Source: Chlorobiaceae bacterium (GTDB lineage: Bacteria > Bacteroidota > Chlorobiia > Chlorobiales > Chlorobiaceae). From it: DNA of 43,835 bases. Every line of letters starts with the position of its first letter. The first letter of the stretch is position 1. Shown piece by piece: positions 1-9,646 of this stretch. Location: assembly GCA_016931495.1 (NCBI GenBank), contig JAFGER010000106.1:1-43835 (forward strand), in the 5' to 3' direction. The notes under the pieces were generated by a model. It was given only the letters and a program-made list of their open reading frames with translations, had not been told where the DNA came from and ran no database searches. The translations under genes were made by a program, and so were the position numbers.

Positions 1-12
1 CTTTTTATCGAC

Positions 13-87
<75 letters not shown>

Positions 88-105
88 GTCTGGTCAAGTG
101 GGCTA

Positions 106-134
106 AGTATAGGGAAAACGCTGTTTCGATGCAA
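106..134 (-). promoter_or_regulatory. Sigma-70-type promoter of tRNA-Gly
   Basis: On the minus strand, TTGCAT (129-134) and TATACT (106-111) are separated by exactly 17 bases and point at the tRNA, whose 5' end lies about 19 bases past the -10 box. This is a sequence match to the primary-sigma consensus; the start site is inferred. Confidence 0.75.
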
Positions 135-165
135 CAGAAAAATAAAAAAAAGTGCCGGGCGCAGC

Positions 166-290
166 AATGGACGACGTGGACGAAGCGGACTTGCTGGTCA
201 GGATAGACTGACGGGAAAACCCGGTTTCACTTACATTGTCCATTCTGTCCATCTCTTGCATTCGTCCGCGTCGTCCATTCCGTCCATTTT
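166..290. repeat. TGGAC-type degenerate repeats forming an inverted repeat
   Basis: Positions 166-182 (AATGGACGACGTGGACG) match the reverse complement of 263-279 at 16 of 17 bases. Both arms are built from short TGGAC/CGGAC units, and further GTCCAT units continue from 237 to 290. No gene is visible between the tRNA and the trpB stop, so this is an intergenic repeat that could fold in either transcript. Confidence 0.6.
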
Positions 291-302
291 CCTTTTTCCT
301 TC

Positions 303-1505
303 TCACAGTTTCAGCTCCTGCATGATGGTGCCCATGTCCTTGTCTCCGCGGCCCGAGAGGTTCACCACGATGATCGACTCTTTCGGCATTTCGGCGGCGC
401 GCTTCATCGCATAGTGCACGGCGTGGGCCGATTCAAGGGCGCAGATGATGCCTTCGGTTTTGGCGAGCGCGTCGAGTGCTGCGAGCGCCTCCGTGTCCGT
501 CGTCGAGGTGTAGCTGACCAGGCCCAGTTTCTGCAGGTAGCAGTGCTCCGGGCCGACGCCGGGGTAGTCGAGTCCCGCTGAAATCGAGTGCGCCTCCTGC
601 ACCTGGCCGTGCTCGTCCTGCAGGAGCTTCATCATCGCGCCGTGCAGAACGCCGATTTCGCCCCTGGTGAGCGAGGCGGCGTGGCGGCTGTCAAGTCCTT
701 CGCCTGCCGCCTCCACGCCAATCAGTTCGACCTCCTTGGCGTCGGGCAAAAATTCGTAGAACATGCCGATGGCGTTGCTGCCGCCGCCGACACAGGCCAC
801 GACCACGTCGGGCAGGCGTCCGGCCTGTTCGACGACCTGCTGGCGGGTTTCGCGCCCGATGACCGCCTGGAAATCGCGCACCATCATCGGGTAGGGGTGC
901 ATGCCGACCACCGAGCCGATGATGTAGAAGGTCTCTTCGGGATTGTTCATCCAGTCGCGGATCGCTTCGCTGGTGGCGTCCTTGAGCGTTCGGGTTCCTG
1001 CCGTGACCGGGCGCACATCCGCGCCGAGCAGCTTCATGCGCGCCACGTTGGGAGCCTGGCGGCGCATGTCCTCCTCGCCCATATAGACGATGCAGTCGAG
1101 GTCGAAGAGCGCGCAGACGGTGGCTGTCGCCACGCCGTGCTGGCCCGCGCCGGTTTCGGCGATGACGCGGCGCTTGCCCATCCGCTTGGCGAGCAGCACC
1201 TGGCCGAGGGCGTTGTTGATCTTGTGGGCGCCGGTGTGGCAGAGGTCTTCGCGTTTCAGCCAGATTGCCGCGCCGCCCTGCCGCTCGGTGAGCCGCGTGG
1301 CGTGATAGAGCGGCGTCGGGCGGCCAACGTAGTCGCGGAGCAGGCTGTCGAGCGTGCGTTTGAACTCCGGATCCTCTTTGGCTCTGAGATATTCCCGCTC
1401 AAGATCGGCGGCGTTCCTGACCAGCGTTTCGGGAATGAATTTGCCCCCGAAGATGCCAAAGTGGCCTGATTCGTCGGGTGCGTTGTAGGTGACCTTCTGC
1501 GTCAT
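303..1505 (-). CDS. trpB: Tryptophan synthase beta chain
   Basis: This is the beta subunit of tryptophan synthase, the cytosolic PLP enzyme that condenses indole with L-serine in the last step of tryptophan synthesis. The 400-residue length and N-terminus ([13 protein letters not shown]) fit the TrpB1 family. The PLP lysine is K95 in [12 protein letters not shown], the catalytic glutamate is E117 in [11 protein letters not shown], and the phosphate loop GGGSNAIG follows at mid-protein. Its partner TrpA is encoded 14 kb away at 15699-16502, so the two subunits are not in one operon as they are in many bacteria. It is transcribed divergently from the LptD-like gene. All key residues are intact. 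Confidence 0.97.
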   Translation of the reverse strand: MTQKVTYNAPDESGHFGIFGGKFIPETLVRNAADLEREYLRAKEDPEFKRTLDSLLRDYVGRPTPLYHATRLTERQGGAAIWLKREDLCHTGAHKINNALGQVLLAKRMGKRRVIAETGAGQHGVATATVCALFDLDCIVYMGEEDMRRQAPNVARMKLLGADVRPVTAGTRTLKDATSEAIRDWMNNPEETFYIIGSVVGMHPYPMMVRDFQAVIGRETRQQVVEQAGRLPDVVVACVGGGSNAIGMFYEFLPDAKEVELIGVEAAGEGLDSRHAASLTRGEIGVLHGAMMKLLQDEHGQVQEAHSISAGLDYPGVGPEHCYLQKLGLVSYTSTTDTEALAALDALAKTEGIICALESAHAVHYAMKRAAEMPKESIIVVNLSGRGDKDMGTIMQELKL

Positions 1506-1733
1506 AAAGCGTGGCGAAGTGTTTGAATGATCGTTCTCCGGTTGCCCACGGCAATGGATCGCGATGTCTGAACAAGTTTACGAAGTGCCCGTAATATAGA
1601 AAGCTTTCGTTCATATCTCCATACGGCAAGCGGTTCAATGCCGTTTGGGGCCTCGATAAAGGGGAAAGGTTTCCTATATTCCGTTTTTGCTGATGGTTCT
1701 CCTTTTCGTCCGTTAATCCAGCATGATCTGCCC

Positions 1734-4439
1734 GTGAAACTTGCCCGGCCCCTGAAGCTCCTGATGCTGCTGCTCCTTGTGCAGGCTACTGACGGCTTGG
1801 TGCCGGCGCAGGCCGAAGAGCGTCCGGCAACCGATTCCGGCAAGACCGCAGCCACGGCTGCACGGGCGGACGAGCCGCAGCAGAAGCGCGATGATCTTGA
1901 CTCGACGGTCGTTTATACCGCGCGCGATTCGCTGTTGTACCATTTCGACCGCCGCACCATCGAGCTGTCGGGCAAGGCGAAGGTCGAGTACAAGGACATC
2001 CGCATCGAAGGCCCCGCCATCACCGTTGAGCAGGCGTCGAGCACCGCGCGCACCAGCGCGACGCGCGATTCGCTCGGCAGGATTCGCGAACTTCCGAAGT
2101 TTACCGACAAGCAGGGCTCGTTCAGCGCCGAGTCGATGTCCTACAACTACAAGACCCGCTTCGGCACGGCATCGGCGGTTTCGTCGAAGGAGGAGCTGGG
2201 CATCTTTTCGGCCAGCCAGATCGACCGGCTGCCCTCCGGGGAGCTGCACATCGAGGACGGCATCTACACCACCTGCGACCTCGAAGAGCCGCACTACTGG
2301 TTCTGGGGCAAGCACATGACCATCATTCCGGGCGACCGGCTCATCTCCCGCCCGTTCGTCATGTATATCCATCCTGAAATTTTTAACAAGCGGCTGCCGG
2401 TGATTCCGATTCTGCCTCTGCCTTGGATGTCGGTGCCGATTTCCAACAAGCGCTCTTCGGGATTCCTTTTCCCGCGGGCCGGGCACAGCTCCGGGCGGGG
2501 CGTCTATCTGTCGAACCTCGGCTATTTCTGGGCAATCAGCGATTACCTCGATCTTCGCGTCGAGGGCGACGTCTCCTTCAATGGAGGCTGGCGGCTTGGC
2601 GAGCGCTTCCGGTACAAAAAGGGCGAGCTGTTCAGCGGAAGCATCGAGGGCGAGTACGAGCGGATCGTGCTTAACCAGCCCGGCGACGCGGATTACGAGC
2701 GCTACATCAACCGCAATCTGCGCATCATCCACCACCAGGCGTTCGATCCGACCGCCCGGCTCGATGCGAATCTGCACTATCTGGGCGGACAACGTTACTA
2801 CGATCTCAACTCGATCGATCCGGAATCGGTTGTCACCCAGCAGGCGACCTCGTACGCTTCGTTCTCGAAGAGCTGGGACGAAGGACGCCGCGCGCTGATC
2901 GCGGGATACCAGCGGGTCGATGATCTGGTCACCGGCGAGCTGACCCAGAAAGTGACGGCTTCGCTCTACCAGGACCGGATCTATCCTTTCCGGACAAGGC
3001 TTTCGACGCCGCTCTCCGACTGGCGTTCCCGCCTTTCCGTCCAGCCGGCCCTCTCCTTCAGCGGCGAGTTTGCCGATGATGCGGGCGGCTCGCGCGATCT
3101 GTATGTCGGCAATGCGTCGCTGGAGGTGAACTACCAGCAGGAGTTCGCTCCCGGTTACCGGGCGCTGTTCACGCAGGGCGTCAGTGTTCAGGGGCAGCGG
3201 CACATCATGAGCGCGCAGAGTGATTTGAGCGGCACGAGGGTTCAGCTGCCGTTCACGATCCAGTCCACGCTTTTCCGGTATCTGCACCTGACGCCGTCGC
3301 TGACCTTCACGCAGTACCGGGTCAACAGTACGCAGCAGTACGACAGCGACAGCCAGTCGTTCGTCACCGTCAGCGATCCGGACAGCTATTCGACCGCAAT
3401 CTTTTCGGTTGACGCCCAGACCCGCCTGTACGGCGTGATGAATACCGGCTTTCTCGAAAAAATGGTGGGGCTGAAGGCGTTGCGCCACACCTTCATTCCG
3501 ACGCTGACTTACACCTACAACCCCGACTACCGTGGAGACGGGTATGACTATTATCGCTCCTATTACGATCCGGTTTCGCAGTCGATGGTGAGCTACAACC
3601 GCTTCGCCCGTTCGCTCTACTCCGGGGTGCCGGAGGAGCAGAGCCGGGTGGGCGTGAATCTCCAGAACCTCATTCACGGCAAGTTCCGCAACAGCGATGG
3701 CAGCTACCGGACGGCGCAACTGCTCTCGCTCACGGCTTCGTCCGGCTACAACTTCGCCGCCGGTTCGATGCCTGCCGAGCCGCTGGTTCTGACCGCCACG
3801 AGCAACGCTTTTTCGCCAGCACTGCTCTTCAGCGCCGGGGCGACCTACGATTTCTACAGCTTCGACGATGCGACCGGCCAGCGTGTTGACAAGCTGGCGA
3901 TGGACGACGGCAAGGGGCTTCTGCGCTTCGTCAACGGTTTTCTCAATATGAGCGTGAGCGTCAGCGGCCATCTGCGTTCGGAGTATAAAACCGTCGATGG
4001 TGAAGAGGGGGAGGGTTCGCTGGTGAAAAACAGCGAGTCGCCAATCCAGCAGGCGATTTTCAGGGAGCGTTTCACCGGCGACGAGCTGGTTGACTTCAAG
4101 TCGTCGCTGCCGTGGTCGCTGCGCATGTCGCTTTATCTGGTCAACGACAAGAGCGATCCGCACAATCCCGAGAGCACGGCGCTGCTTAACTCCGCCGCCA
4201 AGGTCGCTCTTTCGCGGAACTGGCAGGTGGGGGTCAACACCGGTTTCGATCTCGGAAACGGAAAGTTTGTCTATCCGGCGCTGATGGTCTGGCGCGATCT
4301 GCACGATTTCCAGTTCAGCGCGCAGTGGGTGCCGTCCGGCGAGTACAAGGGCTACCTCGTGCAGATCGCCATGAAGCCCGCCCAGCTCAAATATCTGAAA
4401 CTTCAGGCCGGAAGCGGCAGCGCCACGTCCGGTTTGTAG
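1734..4439 (+). CDS. lptD: LPS-assembly outer-membrane protein LptD (OstA)-like
   Basis: This is a large outer-membrane protein of the LptD/OstA type, the beta-barrel that inserts lipopolysaccharide into the outer leaflet. An N-terminal OstA/LptA-like beta-jellyroll lies at roughly residues 60-230 (for example YTARDSLLYHFDRRTIELSG). A long barrel-like region with alternating aromatic and polar residues runs to the C-terminus. The open frame begins at ATG 1638, but the signal peptide (basic KLARPLK, then LLMLLLLVQA) starts directly after GTG 1734, so that start is preferred, giving 901 aa. No clear Shine-Dalgarno marks either start. Chlorobi homologues are often annotated only as organic solvent tolerance protein. 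Family assignment is good; the LPS role is inferred from the family. Confidence 0.85.
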   Translation: MKLARPLKLLMLLLLVQATDGLVPAQAEERPATDSGKTAATAARADEPQQKRDDLDSTVVYTARDSLLYHFDRRTIELSGKAKVEYKDIRIEGPAITVEQASSTARTSATRDSLGRIRELPKFTDKQGSFSAESMSYNYKTRFGTASAVSSKEELGIFSASQIDRLPSGELHIEDGIYTTCDLEEPHYWFWGKHMTIIPGDRLISRPFVMYIHPEIFNKRLPVIPILPLPWMSVPISNKRSSGFLFPRAGHSSGRGVYLSNLGYFWAISDYLDLRVEGDVSFNGGWRLGERFRYKKGELFSGSIEGEYERIVLNQPGDADYERYINRNLRIIHHQAFDPTARLDANLHYLGGQRYYDLNSIDPESVVTQQATSYASFSKSWDEGRRALIAGYQRVDDLVTGELTQKVTASLYQDRIYPFRTRLSTPLSDWRSRLSVQPALSFSGEFADDAGGSRDLYVGNASLEVNYQQEFAPGYRALFTQGVSVQGQRHIMSAQSDLSGTRVQLPFTIQSTLFRYLHLTPSLTFTQYRVNSTQQYDSDSQSFVTVSDPDSYSTAIFSVDAQTRLYGVMNTGFLEKMVGLKALRHTFIPTLTYTYNPDYRGDGYDYYRSYYDPVSQSMVSYNRFARSLYSGVPEEQSRVGVNLQNLIHGKFRNSDGSYRTAQLLSLTASSGYNFAAGSMPAEPLVLTATSNAFSPALLFSAGATYDFYSFDDATGQRVDKLAMDDGKGLLRFVNGFLNMSVSVSGHLRSEYKTVDGEEGEGSLVKNSESPIQQAIFRERFTGDELVDFKSSLPWSLRMSLYLVNDKSDPHNPESTALLNSAAKVALSRNWQVGVNTGFDLGNGKFVYPALMVWRDLHDFQFSAQWVPSGEYKGYLVQIAMKPAQLKYLKLQAGSGSATSGL

Positions 4440-4484
4440 CCGGGCTTGCCTGAGGCTTGCCGGATCGTTCCGTTCCTGGGCGCT

Positions 4485-5348
4485 TCACTCCAGGCCGCCA
4501 AGAATGTGCGCGAGCCGCTCGTTGAAGGTTTCGTGCGCGTCGTGATGGATGCAGTGGCCGGCTTTGGGAATGATGTAAGCGCCCGCCTGCGGCAGCAGCT
4601 CCTGAAACTCCGGAATGATCTTGTGCGGCGGCAGCGCCGTATCCTCCGCGCCCCACACCAGCCATGCACGGCCCTTGTAGTTGCAGGGCTTGATGCCTTC
4701 GAGCAAGAAATCGTTCGGCCGTTTCGACGGCGAGAGGTAGGAGAACATCGCGCCGCGATCCTGGAGCGGGCGCGAAAACTGGTTGATCAGGTTCAGATCG
4801 ACCTTTTTCTGGTTGTAGTAGGTCGGGGCGAGGCTCTGGCTGACGCCGACCGGGTTGGCGAAAGCCGCGAAAAGCATTTCGCCGATCAGTGGCGAGCCGA
4901 CCAGTCCGAAAAAGACCTTTGCCATGCCGTCCATGCTGTCGCCGTACAGTCCTGACGGATTGGCCAGAATCAGTCCGTGCACCTTCTCCGGGTTCAGGTG
5001 CGCGTAGATGATGCTGCCCGCCCCGCCCATCGAGTGGCCTACAAGGATGATCCTGTCGAGCTTCTTCAGGTGCATGAAGGCGTTGATCTGGGCGGCGAAC
5101 AGCTCCAGGCTGTAGCGCACATTGGGCTTGGCGGACTGGCCGAAACCGATCAGATCCATCGCGTACATCCGGTAGCGGCTTTCAAAAGCCGGAATGTTGT
5201 CGTCCCAGTGCTCGATCATGCCGCCGTAGCCGTGCACGAACAGCAGCGGCGTGTGGGGCGAGCCGGACGGGCCGTACTCCCGGTAACGGATTTTCGCCTC
5301 TTCCTTTTCGGAGAATTGCCAGATGAACCAGCGGTCTTGCGATGCCAT
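4485..5348 (-). CDS. Alpha/beta hydrolase
   Basis: This is an alpha/beta-hydrolase-fold enzyme of unknown substrate, probably cytosolic because no signal peptide is visible. Counting from the longest frame (5375), the nucleophile elbow GHSMGG places Ser115, the acid is Asp245 in WGAEDTALP, and the base is His274 in KAGHCIHH. The oxyanion region is [11 protein letters not shown]. The family includes pigment-pathway members such as BchO-like proteins, but nothing here proves that role. The start at ATG 5348 (MASQDRW) is preferred because the extra N-terminal residues are not hydrolase-like; ATG 5375 and 5354 remain possible. The gene is convergent with lptD and divergent from the Rrf2 regulator. 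Confidence 0.85.
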   Translation of the reverse strand: MASQDRWFIWQFSEKEEAKIRYREYGPSGSPHTPLLFVHGYGGMIEHWDDNIPAFESRYRMYAMDLIGFGQSAKPNVRYSLELFAAQINAFMHLKKLDRIILVGHSMGGAGSIIYAHLNPEKVHGLILANPSGLYGDSMDGMAKVFFGLVGSPLIGEMLFAAFANPVGVSQSLAPTYYNQKKVDLNLINQFSRPLQDRGAMFSYLSPSKRPNDFLLEGIKPCNYKGRAWLVWGAEDTALPPHKIIPEFQELLPQAGAYIIPKAGHCIHHDAHETFNERLAHILGGLE

Positions 5349-5482
5349 TGTCATGCCTGAGGTTGGGGCCCACATGCTTTGCGCGGCCTTTTGATTGAAC
5401 AGCTATCTGGCAAGATATAGCGGTTCCGGCGAGAATTAAAAGCGGATTGGGGAATTTCCTGAAACAGGTGTAAGTTTATCCT

Positions 5483-5494
5483 GTTTTGCAAAAC
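5483..5494. promoter_or_regulatory. Perfect 12-bp palindrome upstream of the Rrf2 gene
   Basis: GTTTTGCAAAAC is its own reverse complement and ends 14 bases before the Rrf2-family start codon. A second short dyad, CCTGAAACAGG, lies just upstream. Rrf2 proteins commonly autoregulate through dyad operators, so this is a candidate operator; binding is inferred. Confidence 0.4.
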
Positions 5495-5508
5495 ATCTTC
5501 ATTCGCTT

Positions 5509-5946
5509 ATGCTGCAAGTATCCAGAAAATTTGAATATGGCCTGCATGCCGTAAGCTACCTTGCCATGAAAGGCCCCGAACGGCCTGTGACGGTCAAGGA
5601 GCTGGCCTCCGAAATCGGCTTCTCCCAGGTCTTTCTGGCCAAGGCGATGCAGAGCCTCAACAAGGCAGGCATCACGCGGTCGGTGCAGGGAGTCAAGGGG
5701 GGCTATACGCTGGCCAGGGCTCCCCAAGAGATCACCGTTGCGGATATCGGCGTGGCCATCGAGGGGGAGCCGCACCTGATGCGCTGCTCCGGCGATGATT
5801 GCCGGTGCGAAATTGAATCGACCTGCCCTCACAAAAGATACATGTTCAACCTTCAGAAAAGAATCCAGCAACTGCTCGCCGAAACAACCGTCGCGGCGCT
5901 TCTCGATACATACTCCGTTCCGCGCTGCCCTGAAAAGGTCTCATGA
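5509..5946 (+). CDS. Rrf2-family transcriptional regulator with clustered cysteines
   Basis: This is a 145-residue DNA-binding regulator of the Rrf2 family (relatives IscR, NsrR, CymR). The winged helix-turn-helix covers about residues 1-75, with the family signatures KFEYGLHAVSYLA and GVKGGYTLAR. A C-terminal cysteine group, C93, C98, C100 and C106, sits where IscR and NsrR bind an iron-sulfur cluster, so redox, NO or Fe-S sensing is plausible. The spacing includes an extra Cys compared with the usual three. No Fe-S assembly gene is adjacent, so the regulon cannot be read from context. A palindrome just upstream may be its own operator. Confidence 0.9.
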   Translation: MLQVSRKFEYGLHAVSYLAMKGPERPVTVKELASEIGFSQVFLAKAMQSLNKAGITRSVQGVKGGYTLARAPQEITVADIGVAIEGEPHLMRCSGDDCRCEIESTCPHKRYMFNLQKRIQQLLAETTVAALLDTYSVPRCPEKVS

Positions 5947-6153
5947 TTCCGCTCCGGATGGTGCCACAAGCGAGGCCGCCCGTCGCCGGATGCTGATGGC
6001 CGCAAGGCTCCGCCATGGCTGCCGCGGACGAACGGTTTCCGCCTGATGCACGCCCAGCTGTTCCGGGAACCGGGATTGTTTCGTTTATTGTTGTCTCGTT
6101 ACAAGGCGCACCGGTAAAGCGGCCGGAATTTTTTCAGTCAGAGCACTCATTGC

Positions 6154-9021
6154 ATGTCATCCATTCAGAACCGTCCCGAATCGAATACCGCCCCCGAAAG
6201 CGAGGAGCACGAAGTCGAAATCCGGCTTCCCGACATCGTGCTTCGCGGCGTATCGACGCACAATCTCAAGCATGTCAACGTTCGCATTCCGCGCAACCGT
6301 TTCGTCGTCCTCACCGGCCTGAGCGGCTCGGGCAAGTCGAGCCTCGCCTTCGACACGCTCTACGCCGAGGGGCACCGGCGCTACGTTGAGTCGCTCTCCG
6401 CCTACGTGCGGCAGTTCCTCGAACGGATGCCCAAACCCGACATCGAAAGCGTCGAGGGAATCGCGCCCGCCATCGCCATCGAGCAGAAGGCGATACCGAA
6501 AAATCCGCGCTCGACGGTCGGCACGGTCTCCGAAATTTACGACTACCTGCGCCTGCTCTACGCCCGCATCGGCAAGATCTACTCGCGCGATACCGGCGAG
6601 CTGGTGCTGAAGCACACGCCCGAGGATGTGAGCTTGCAAGCGCGATTCTTCGACGATGGAACGCGTTTTTACGTCGGCTTTCCCTTTCCGAGCCACCACG
6701 ACGAGCACCATCACGACCGCTCGGTGTCGGACGAGTTGAAGAATCTGCTCAAAAAGGGATTTTTCCGGCTGCTGAAAGGGGAGCTCGTCATCGATATTTC
6801 AGGCGAAAAGGAGCGCGCCGGAGTGGAGGCGATGAAGCGCCAGGAGCTGTCGGAGCTGCTCGTGCTGGTGGATCGCTTCGTCGCCAAAAAGGACGAGAAG
6901 GTGTACAGCCGCGTCGCGCAGGCCGCCGAGACCTGCTTCGCTGAGTCAGGCGGCCAGGCGGTCATCCGCGTGGCGGGCGGCAAGGAGTTCCGCTTCAGCG
7001 ACCGGTTGGAGCTGAACGGCGTGGTTTATCAGGAGCCGTCGCCGCAGCTCTTCGCCTTCAACTCGCCCATCGGGGCCTGCACGGCGTGCCAGGGGTTCGG
7101 GCGAATCGCGGGCATCGATGAGGATGCGGTGATTCCCGACAAATCGCTCTCGCTGAAGGAGGGGGCGATTTCGTGCTGGAACTCCGAAAAGTACTCGTGG
7201 TATCGCAGGCAGTTGCTCAAGATCGCGCCGGAGGTGGGCATTCCGGTCGATGTGCCGTACGAGAAGCTGAGCCGCGTGCATCGCGAAATGGTCTGGAAGG
7301 GAATTCCGGAGCGGAGCTTCAAGGGCGTGCGTCCCTTTTTCGAGGAGATCGAAAAGGACGCGGGCTACAAGGTGCACTACCGCGTCTTCCTGAGCCGCTA
7401 CCGGGGCTACGCCACCTGCCCGGAGTGCGAGGGGGCGCGGCTCAATCCCGACGCTTTGCAGGTGCGGGTCTCCGGCAAAAACATCGGTGAGGTCGTGCGC
7501 ATGACCATCGCCGACGCGCAGGCCTTTTTCCAGGGACTCGACATTTCGCCCTTCGACCGCTCGGTGGCCGACTCGGTGCTGCGGGAAATCAACAAGCGGC
7601 TCGGCTACCTGATGGATGTTGGTCTCGACTACCTCACGCTCGACCGCTTGACCCACACGCTCTCCGGCGGAGAGTTCCAGCGCATCAACCTCTCGACCTC
7701 GCTCGGCTCGCCGCTGGTGGGTGCGATCTACATTCTCGACGAGCCGAGCATCGGCCTGCACCAGAGCGACTCGGCGCGGCTTGTGGCGCTGCTCAAGCGG
7801 TTGCGCGACCTTGGCAACACGGTGGTGGTGGTCGAGCACGACCGCGAAATCATCGAGGCTGCCGACGAGGTGATCGACCTCGGCCCGCGCGCCGGACGTC
7901 TCGGCGGCGAGGTGGTGTTCCACGGTCCGCCCTCCGCGATGGCCGGGGCGACCGGCTCGCTGACCGCCGACTACGTCACGGGCCGCCGCCACATCGCCGT
8001 GCCCGCCGAGCGCCGCAAGCCGGACTTTTCGCGCTGCATCGAAATCACCGGGGCGATGCAGAACAATCTGCGCAACATCGATGTCAGGTTCCCGCTCGGC
8101 GTCATGACCTGCGTTACCGGCGTCAGCGGCTCCGGCAAATCGACGCTCGTGAACGACATCCTCAAGCTCGGCATCATCCGCGAAAAGGAGGGGTCGCGCG
8201 AGAAGGTGGGCACGCATCGCGCCATATCAGGCGTCGAACTGATCGAGAAGGTCGAGCATGTCGATCAGTCGCCCATCGGCAAATCGAGCCGCAGCAATCC
8301 GGCGACCTACCTCAAGATTTTCGACGACATCCGCCAGCTCTTCGCCGCGACCCGCGAGAGCAAGTCGCGCGGCTGGAAGCCCGGCTACTTTTCGTTCAAC
8401 ATCCCCGGCGGGCGTTGCGAGGCGTGCGCGGGCGAGGGGACGGTGAAGATCGAGATGCAGTTCCTCGCCGACATCGAGGCGGTGTGCGAGGAGTGCGGCG
8501 GCAAGCGCTACAAGCCCTCGACGCTCGACGTCCACTACAACGGCCTCTCCATCGCCGAGGTGCTCGACCTGACCGTCGCCGAGGCGGTCGAATTTTTCGG
8601 CCCGGAAAAGGCGATCCAGAAAAAGCTTCAGGTGTTGCAGGAGGTTGGACTCGAATACATTCGCCTCGGCCAGTCATCGAGCACGCTCTCGGGTGGCGAG
8701 GCGCAGCGGCTCAAACTCGCGCACTTCATCTCGCGCTCCGACGTGAGCGACACGCTTTTCCTTTTCGACGAGCCGACCACCGGCCTCCACTTCGACGACA
8801 TTTCGAAGCTGGTGCGCTGCTTCGAAAAGCTCATGGCCAACGGCAACACGCTGGTCATCATCGAACACAACCCCGACATCATCAAACAAGCCGACTGGAT
8901 CATCGACCTCGGCCCCGGCGCGGGCGTGCGCGGCGGCGAAGTGGTTGCGGTCGGCACGCCGGAGGAGATTGCCAACGGCGAAGCCTCCCTCACGGGGAGG
9001 CATTTGCGGGGGTATTTGTAA
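6154..9021 (+). CDS. uvrA: UvrABC excinuclease subunit A
   Basis: This is the damage-recognition ATPase of nucleotide excision repair, which acts as a dimer and loads UvrB on DNA. The 955-residue protein has the two ABC modules of the family: Walker A GLSGSGKSS at 55-63 and GVSGSGKST near 655, with signature motifs LSGGEFQR near 500 and LSGGEAQR near 844. The second zinc module, CEAC...CEEC, lies near 755-785, and the first has CTAC and CPEC pairs. The UvrB-binding region follows the first Walker A. About 20 N-terminal residues are non-conserved. It stands alone, with no uvrB or uvrC nearby. Confidence 0.97.
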   Translation: MSSIQNRPESNTAPESEEHEVEIRLPDIVLRGVSTHNLKHVNVRIPRNRFVVLTGLSGSGKSSLAFDTLYAEGHRRYVESLSAYVRQFLERMPKPDIESVEGIAPAIAIEQKAIPKNPRSTVGTVSEIYDYLRLLYARIGKIYSRDTGELVLKHTPEDVSLQARFFDDGTRFYVGFPFPSHHDEHHHDRSVSDELKNLLKKGFFRLLKGELVIDISGEKERAGVEAMKRQELSELLVLVDRFVAKKDEKVYSRVAQAAETCFAESGGQAVIRVAGGKEFRFSDRLELNGVVYQEPSPQLFAFNSPIGACTACQGFGRIAGIDEDAVIPDKSLSLKEGAISCWNSEKYSWYRRQLLKIAPEVGIPVDVPYEKLSRVHREMVWKGIPERSFKGVRPFFEEIEKDAGYKVHYRVFLSRYRGYATCPECEGARLNPDALQVRVSGKNIGEVVRMTIADAQAFFQGLDISPFDRSVADSVLREINKRLGYLMDVGLDYLTLDRLTHTLSGGEFQRINLSTSLGSPLVGAIYILDEPSIGLHQSDSARLVALLKRLRDLGNTVVVVEHDREIIEAADEVIDLGPRAGRLGGEVVFHGPPSAMAGATGSLTADYVTGRRHIAVPAERRKPDFSRCIEITGAMQNNLRNIDVRFPLGVMTCVTGVSGSGKSTLVNDILKLGIIREKEGSREKVGTHRAISGVELIEKVEHVDQSPIGKSSRSNPATYLKIFDDIRQLFAATRESKSRGWKPGYFSFNIPGGRCEACAGEGTVKIEMQFLADIEAVCEECGGKRYKPSTLDVHYNGLSIAEVLDLTVAEAVEFFGPEKAIQKKLQVLQEVGLEYIRLGQSSSTLSGGEAQRLKLAHFISRSDVSDTLFLFDEPTTGLHFDDISKLVRCFEKLMANGNTLVIIEHNPDIIKQADWIIDLGPGAGVRGGEVVAVGTPEEIANGEASLTGRHLRGYL

Positions 9022-9053
9022 GTCGGGAATAGCTCGGCGCTTCGCATCGTAGT

Positions 9054-9073
9054 TTTTCTCCTATAGGAGAAAA
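9054..9073. repeat. Perfect 20-bp palindrome after uvrA
   Basis: TTTTCTCCTATAGGAGAAAA is a perfect palindrome lying between the convergent ends of uvrA and the small gene at 9113-9421. It could fold in both transcripts, but neither side has a good U-tract, so calling it an intrinsic terminator would be overreach. Confidence 0.6.
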
Positions 9074-9112
9074 GCCAGAAGAAAGAAAGATTTTCTCGGG
9101 CGCCTTACGCCT

Positions 9113-9421
9113 TCAAAGATTCATCTTCAGCGGATCGTCCTCAAGCGCGCCGCCGTGGAGGCGGATGTGGGGGTAGTGCGATGCGGTGCGCTCCGTCCAG
9201 GCGTCGCCGCCCTGTTCGACGTCCGATTCGTTCTGTTGTACCGATACGCGGTTCATGGCGAGAGCCACGATTTCGCGCAGAATTTCATGGTTGAGCCTGT
9301 CGGCCTCGGTTGCCACATCATCCCTGATCTTCGAGGAGAGGCTTTCCAGCTTTTCAAGCGTCACCTTGCCAATGGCCGCGAGCGTCTCGGGATTTTTTCT
9401 GTTGCGATCATCTGAAGTCAT
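9113..9421 (-). CDS. Small hypothetical protein
   Basis: This 102-residue, acidic, hydrophilic protein is not recognised. Residues about 15-60 are predicted helical (IGKVTLEKLESLSSKIRD and following heptads), and a His-containing tail HYPHIRLHGG precedes the end. There is no signal peptide or membrane segment. The start is ATG 9421, with no strong ribosome-binding site visible. It lies between uvrA and the groE promoter and is transcribed away from groE. Amino-acid composition looks protein-like, and the opposite-strand frame over the same bases is the less convincing one. Confidence 0.6.
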   Translation of the reverse strand: MTSDDRNRKNPETLAAIGKVTLEKLESLSSKIRDDVATEADRLNHEILREIVALAMNRVSVQQNESDVEQGGDAWTERTASHYPHIRLHGGALEDDPLKMNL

Positions 9422-9489
9422 ATCAAAGGCTCTGGTTTCAGGGTTTCCGGGTGTTTTCAGGATAAAAAAATTTCAGGATAAAAAAATAT

Positions 9490-9518
9490 TTGCGCCCCGG
9501 AAATCTTTTTTTTATAAT
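9490..9518 (+). promoter_or_regulatory. Sigma-70 promoter of groESL
   Basis: TTGCGC (9490-9495) and TATAAT (9513-9518) are separated by 17 bases and lie directly upstream of the CIRCE operator, which would sit at about +5 to +31. This is the standard arrangement for an HrcA-repressed heat-shock promoter. Confidence 0.8.
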
Positions 9519-9529
9519 TGTGTCAGCTT

Positions 9530-9556
9530 TTAGCACTCTCCTTCAGTGAGTGCTAA
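9530..9556 (+). promoter_or_regulatory. CIRCE operator (HrcA binding site)
   Basis: TTAGCACTC, a 9-base spacer, then GAGTGCTAA is an exact match to the CIRCE consensus. It lies about 90 bases upstream of groES and overlaps the predicted transcript start. By established knowledge HrcA represses groESL from this site and is itself stabilised by GroEL. hrcA is not in this window. Confidence 0.96.
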
Positions 9557-9646
9557 AAGAGCCCCGGACTTGATGTCCAGGCTGCAATCTGACTTGAAAA
9601 AACAGTACAGACGATTCATTTACAAACTCAAACGAGAAAGAAGACA

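Noticed and set aside
1713-4304. An 863-codon open frame antisense to lptD
   Set aside because: Arg/Val/Ala-rich translation with no family features; it is a shadow created by strong codon bias of the real gene on the other strand.
6946-8217. A 423-codon open frame antisense to uvrA
   Set aside because: uvrA is complete on the plus strand; no domain is visible in this frame.
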